Positions 7,000 through 10,219 of a stretch of DNA of 10,219 nucleotides are shown here, piece after piece (the stretch's first letter is position 1; every line of letters starts with the position of its first letter). The stretch covers positions 1 through 10,219 of the forward strand of contig JAIRSS010000006.1 of the NCBI GenBank assembly GCA_031255315.1, given 5' to 3'. Under the pieces are notes generated by a model, which saw only the letters and a program-made list of their open reading frames with translations, ran no database searches and was not told the DNA's origin. The DNA is from Spirochaetaceae bacterium. GTDB lineage: Bacteria > Spirochaetota > Spirochaetia > Treponematales > Breznakiellaceae. The translations under genes were made by a program, and so were the position numbers.

Positions 7000-7017
7000 G
7001 TCGCAACCTCGGAGGCT

Positions 7018-7046
7018 ATTGTATTGTATGCTTCCGCTTAGGACAA
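7018..7046 (-). promoter_or_regulatory. sigma-70-type promoter of the regulator/acyl-CoA synthetase operon
   Basis: On the minus strand, TTGTCC (-35, 7046-7041), a 17-base spacer and TACAAT (-10, 7023-7018) make a near-standard promoter. The -10 matches TATAAT in five of six bases. The transcript would begin about 12 bases before the ATG, leaving just room for GAGG. The CCTCCGAGG (7007-7015) between -10 and start is an inverted repeat that could serve as operator. Confidence 0.5.
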
Positions 7047-7139
7047 GTATTCACCGGTAATTTTACGTTTACACGTCAATACCAAGCGAAAACTGCACCC
7101 CCCAAGGGAGCTAATTCACGGGCGAAACGTTCACCCCCT

Positions 7140-7162
7140 TTCCGCACGTTCCGGAACTTCCG
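7140..7162. repeat. three TTCCG repeats at 9-base spacing with an embedded palindrome
   Basis: TTCCG starts at 7140, 7149 and 7158, each nine bases apart, and GTTCCGGAAC (7148-7157) is a perfect 10-bp palindrome. This lies between the divergent regulator operon and the MATE gene, just before the MATE -35-like sequence. It could be a repressor or activator site, perhaps for the XRE-cupin protein, but a 10-bp palindrome in GC-rich DNA can also be chance. Confidence 0.3.
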
Positions 7163-7169
7163 CGTCGGC

Positions 7170-7198
7170 TTGACTAAGACGGCATAACCAGATATTCA
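7170..7198 (+). promoter_or_regulatory. candidate promoter for the MATE gene, almost leaderless
   Basis: TTGACT (7170-7175, five of six to consensus), a 17-base spacer and TATTCA (7193-7198, three of six). The start of transcription would be near 7205, two bases from the ATG at 7207. This would explain why no ribosome binding site is seen there. The -10 is poor, so this is tentative. Confidence 0.3.
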
Positions 7199-7206
7199 TT
7201 ACCACT

Positions 7207-8601
7207 ATGTCTTTAATCTCGAAACAACTGGGACCCTGGAGTTTCTACCGTCAAGCGCTTACTATCGCCCTGCCGGTAATGTTGCAGCAGCTCATCATGA
7301 GCATGGTTTCCCTGATCGACAACTTTATGGTCGCCGGACTTGGGGACGCCAGCATGGCTGCGGTGAATGTTTCCAATCAGATCAATTTTATTTTCATTGT
7401 GATCGTCAATGCGGTCTGCGGGGCGGGAGGGATTTATCTTGCCCAGTTTAACGGCGCCAAAGACGCGGACGGCATGAAGCATGCATACCGGTTTAAGGTG
7501 ATCTTTGTCTGCGCCGTTGCGGCGGTATATTTCGCGCTCTGCTGGGGCGTCCCCCGCCGGATGCTTGCTATGATGACGATGGGTAACGCCGCCCAGGACG
7601 AAATCATCGGTATCGGCGAAGGGTATCTCAAGCTCATTTCGTTTACCCTGTTCCCCATGGCGGTCTCCGCGGCTGTGGGCACATCCTTCCGGGAGATCGG
7701 CCTCCCCAAGATTCCGTTGATCATCTCCGCCGCCGCTACGGTGGTGAATACCGTGGGAAACTGGTTTTTGATTTACGGGAACCTGGGCGCCCCCCGGCTT
7801 GAGGTAACCGGCGCCGCTCTGTCCACCATCCTGGCCCGGTTTGTTGAGGCGGCGGCGTTTCTCATATACATCCGCCGGTCCCGTACTGGGAACGCGCCGT
7901 TCTTCGTTGGGTTCCGCCGCATATTCCAGGTGAACCAGCGCCTTATCAGGGAGATCCTCGCGAAGTCGGGGATGATGTTTTTATCCGAGGCTTCCTGGGT
8001 TAGTTCCGAAACCATAATGACCGCCCTCTACAACGGACGGGGCGGCGCGGAAGTCGTGGCCGGAATGGCCGCGGGCTGGACGATTGCGAATATTTTCTTT
8101 CTTCTCTTTGGAGGCATCTGGACCACCGCCTCGGTTCTGGTCGGCGGCAGCCTGGGAGCCGGCAGGCTGGACGAAGCCCGTAAGCGCGGCGGCTGGATCA
8201 AGTCCGGCGCCGTCCTTGCCGGCTGCGTCATTGCCGCCGCCGGCGCCGGCGCCGCGGCCCTCCTTATCCCCCTGGTCTTCTCCAACCTTACCGCCGCCGC
8301 CCGGCAGATCAGCCTGGGACTGGTCTTCGTCATCCTCTTCTATATGCCCCTCTGGTCCCTGCTTAACGCCCAGTTCGCCATCTCCCGCGCCGGAGGCGAC
8401 ACCGCCCTAGGCATGTATGTCGATGTTTCGGTGAACACCTTGATCTTCGTTCCCGGCGCCTTCGTTCTTGCCCTGTTCACCTCCCTGCACCCGGTAACCA
8501 TGTTCGCCATCCTGAAACTGTCGGACGCTGTCAAATACCTCATGGCCCGGCATTGGTATAAGAAAGAACGATGGGTGCGGAACCTGACATACCGGGCATA
8601 G
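7207..8601 (+). CDS. MATE-family multidrug/toxin efflux transporter
   Basis: A 464-residue inner-membrane protein with about twelve hydrophobic segments, the length and layout of MATE (NorM/DinF-like) exporters, which push cationic drugs or metabolites out using Na+ or H+ gradients. Typical features are the first-helix region ALTIALPVMLQQLIMSMVSL (16-35) with DNFMVAGLGDASMAAVN after it, GAGGIYLAQFNGAKD near 75, VGTSFREIGLPKIPLIISA near 160, and second-half GGSLGAGRLDEARKRGG near 315, a repeat-like copy of the YLAQFNGAKD loop. No Shine-Dalgarno precedes ATG 7207, whose upstream bases are GATATTCATTACCACT; a nearly leaderless mRNA is possible. The gene faces away from the XRE-cupin operon and converges on the helicase gene with a 43-base gap that shows no clear terminator. 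The substrate is unknown. Confidence 0.92.
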   Translation: MSLISKQLGPWSFYRQALTIALPVMLQQLIMSMVSLIDNFMVAGLGDASMAAVNVSNQINFIFIVIVNAVCGAGGIYLAQFNGAKDADGMKHAYRFKVIFVCAVAAVYFALCWGVPRRMLAMMTMGNAAQDEIIGIGEGYLKLISFTLFPMAVSAAVGTSFREIGLPKIPLIISAAATVVNTVGNWFLIYGNLGAPRLEVTGAALSTILARFVEAAAFLIYIRRSRTGNAPFFVGFRRIFQVNQRLIREILAKSGMMFLSEASWVSSETIMTALYNGRGGAEVVAGMAAGWTIANIFFLLFGGIWTTASVLVGGSLGAGRLDEARKRGGWIKSGAVLAGCVIAAAGAGAAALLIPLVFSNLTAAARQISLGLVFVILFYMPLWSLLNAQFAISRAGGDTALGMYVDVSVNTLIFVPGAFVLALFTSLHPVTMFAILKLSDAVKYLMARHWYKKERWVRNLTYRA

Positions 8602-8644
8602 CCCAGCGGCCTAAGCCCGGCGGCGCGGTCCAGCGGATGCGGCG

Positions 8645-10219
8645 TTAATCTATCACCAGGTCCAGGTCCCGCACCAGGTCCGTTACGTCAACCGCGCCAC
8701 CGCCGCGCAGATAGAAGATCACGGCGCGTACCGGTTTCCCGAAAATGTCGGATACCGCCCGGCTGTACACCGCAAGCTGGAGGCGGTGCCGTTCCGGTTC
8801 TTCGATCCGGTCGGTCTTGAAGTCTACGACATACATGACGCCTTCCGATTCAAAGAGCAGGTCGATCCTGCCGGTAACCGGTATTTTTCCAGCCTTTGTC
8901 TCCGCCAGGGTGAGAATGGGGAATTCCGTTTCACGGTACGCCGCGTTCAGGGCGAGTTTCCCCACATCCGACTCCAGGAAGCAGCGGACCATGCGATCCG
9001 CCGCCTCACGGATAGGGGGAATGTCCCGGTCGTCAAGCCGCGCCTGAAGGCGGGGCGGGATTTGGGAAGGAAGGCGTGGTGCGGCGCTTGCAAAGCGATC
9101 CTCCAGAAAACTATGGACGATGGTCCCGAAGTCAGACGCCTCAAGCCCCGCCCGGTTCAGCGTCTTTTCAAGGGGATCTTCTTCCGCCGGGGCCGCTTCG
9201 GGAGCCGCGAGCGGGCCGCCGCCTATCCTGATGTTCCGCCCGGCGTACTCCAGGGCGCCGGCGGCTATGGACGCCGGCATCGGCGGCGGGACGGAGGTTG
9301 TTTCGGCCCGGTCGTAGTACGGCGCGGCGGCCAGGGCAGCTTCCCGGAGGGAGGCCGCCTTGTCACGGGAACGGCCCGCGGCGCGGCGGATTTCCGCGCG
9401 GGTCTTGACCGGGATTAGTTCGATGGTAAACGGTTCGTCTTCATGTTCCTCAGCGAGTACGGGAAGCAGCAAATCCAAAAAGGACGAGGCCGCGGCGGGA
9501 TCGCTTTTCTTCGCGTTAAGACGGGCCAGGCGTTCTTTAACGGACTGAACGGTGTATTCCTCCGTTGCTTCTGCGTTCTTCCCTTCTTTTTCGTCCTTGC
9601 CCGGCGCGGGAAGGCTTGCGGTCAGGAAAAGCCGGCTTTCGGCGCGGGTCATGGCGACATACAGAAGGCGCCTGAGTTCGGCGGTTTCTTTCCGGTTCTC
9701 TTCTTCCCGGCTCAACGTGAAGAAGTAGTTTGCGCACGGCCCCGGCAGTTCTTCCGCCTGGGGAAGATTGAGGGTCAGCCCCCAACGCTCGTCGAAATAG
9801 GCGGTTTCCCGGTTGCCGGTGGGTCTTCGCCCGCTGCCGCAGCAGTACACAAAAACCACCGGGAATTCCAGGCCCTTGCTCTTATGGATGGACATGATCC
9901 GTACGCCGGCGCTTTCTTCCAGGGGCGGGACGCTCACATCGTCGAGTTTTTCCTCCCGCGTCATGACGCCGTTGATGTAATCCAGAAATTCCGCCAGACC
10001 CTTGCCCCGGCGGTCCGTATTCCGGGCAATCTCGAAAAAGAGATCAAAGAGTCCGCCGTAAATTTGGGAAGATTCCTGCCAGAGGGTTTCATAGCGGTAG
10101 CCCTCATCATACCAGAGTTTGGTCAGTAATTCGGCAACCGGCATGATCCGGGCGGCTTCCGCCAGCGCCTGGTAGCGTTTGCGGGCCAGGCGGTACAGTT
10201 CTTTATCCTCCGGGGGAAC
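8645..10219 (-). CDS. addA: AddA-type helicase-nuclease, C-terminal part (5' end outside window)
   Basis: This is the last 524 residues of a UvrD-like superfamily 1A helicase with a C-terminal PD-(D/E)XK nuclease, as in AddA of the AddAB enzyme that processes double-strand breaks for recombination. The frame is open to the right edge; the ATG at 10144 is internal. Counting from the edge, helicase motif V is at 110-124 (SIHKSKGLEFPVVFV) and motif VI at 184-194 (RLLYVAMTRAE). The nuclease domain has His369 (FGTIVH), Asp453 (GRIDLL), Asp466 and Lys468 (VVDFKTDRIE), then Gln481 and Tyr485 (QLAVYS), so the active site is complete. DFKTDRIE is more like AddA than RecB, and no Fe-S cysteines are seen. 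An addB partner, if present, would be outside the window. Motifs I-IV are also out of view. The helicase-nuclease call is firm; addA versus recB is less so. Confidence 0.85.
   Translation of the reverse strand, partial: VPPEDKELYRLARKRYQALAEAARIMPVAELLTKLWYDEGYRYETLWQESSQIYGGLFDLFFEIARNTDRRGKGLAEFLDYINGVMTREEKLDDVSVPPLEESAGVRIMSIHKSKGLEFPVVFVYCCGSGRRPTGNRETAYFDERWGLTLNLPQAEELPGPCANYFFTLSREEENRKETAELRRLLYVAMTRAESRLFLTASLPAPGKDEKEGKNAEATEEYTVQSVKERLARLNAKKSDPAAASSFLDLLLPVLAEEHEDEPFTIELIPVKTRAEIRRAAGRSRDKAASLREAALAAAPYYDRAETTSVPPPMPASIAAGALEYAGRNIRIGGGPLAAPEAAPAEEDPLEKTLNRAGLEASDFGTIVHSFLEDRFASAAPRLPSQIPPRLQARLDDRDIPPIREAADRMVRCFLESDVGKLALNAAYRETEFPILTLAETKAGKIPVTGRIDLLFESEGVMYVVDFKTDRIEEPERHRLQLAVYSRAVSDIFGKPVRAVIFYLRGGGAVDVTDLVRDLDLVID

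Noticed and set aside
8602..8644. Terminator between the MATE and helicase genes
   Set aside because: The 43-base gap is GC-rich, but I found no stem of convincing length and no T-tract on either strand.
8786..10129. Open frames of 210 and 228 codons on the plus strand
   Set aside because: Both are antisense to the helicase-nuclease gene, whose motifs are unmistakable. The predicted proteins are low-complexity Gly/Arg/Phe-rich.

Overview
The window looks like chromosomal DNA of a free-living or gut-associated spirochaete, most likely a Treponema of the moderately high-GC, termite-gut kind. This is inferred from protein style (LysM plus degenerate LytM cell-wall protein, spirochaete-like group 2 sigma factor, AddA-type helicase-nuclease, MATE transporter) and not proven by a marker gene. 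Six ordinary chromosomal genes follow a short, damaged mobile-element zone at the left edge. No RNA gene, CRISPR array or phage module was seen.

Left part (1-1660): the C-terminal part of an IS630-family transposase runs in from the left edge. Directly after it lies an IS1595/ISXO2-type transposase that reads through only if two single-base frameshifts are corrected. Next to it, on the minus strand, is a short gene of 48 codons with a strong ribosome binding site and a hydrophobic, signal-like N-terminus. Its last codons may come from the insertion sequence, so it could be a truncated gene.

Middle part (1647-4601): a CYTH-domain protein (class IV adenylate cyclase / triphosphatase fold, minus strand) is divergent from a secreted protein with two LysM repeats and a LytM/M23 domain that lacks the usual zinc ligands. 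A group 2 sigma-70 factor follows on the plus strand. It converges on the next operon, with a GC-rich hairpin between them.

Right part (4698-10219): a minus-strand pair forms a likely operon, an XRE-cupin regulator followed 13 nt later by an ACSM-like AMP-forming acyl-CoA synthetase. A good sigma-70-type promoter lies in front of the regulator. A MATE-family exporter is transcribed away from this pair, with little or no leader before its ATG. It converges on the 3' half of an AddA-like helicase-nuclease gene that leaves the window at the right edge.

The regulator and synthetase probably work together, with the cupin sensing a ligand related to the acyl substrate. The other genes are housekeeping or stress functions: envelope maintenance, transcription, efflux and double-strand-break repair. 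Nothing here amounts to a clear new system. The points most worth checking are the 48-codon gene beside the insertion sequence, the zinc-less LytM protein and the regulator/acyl-CoA synthetase pair.
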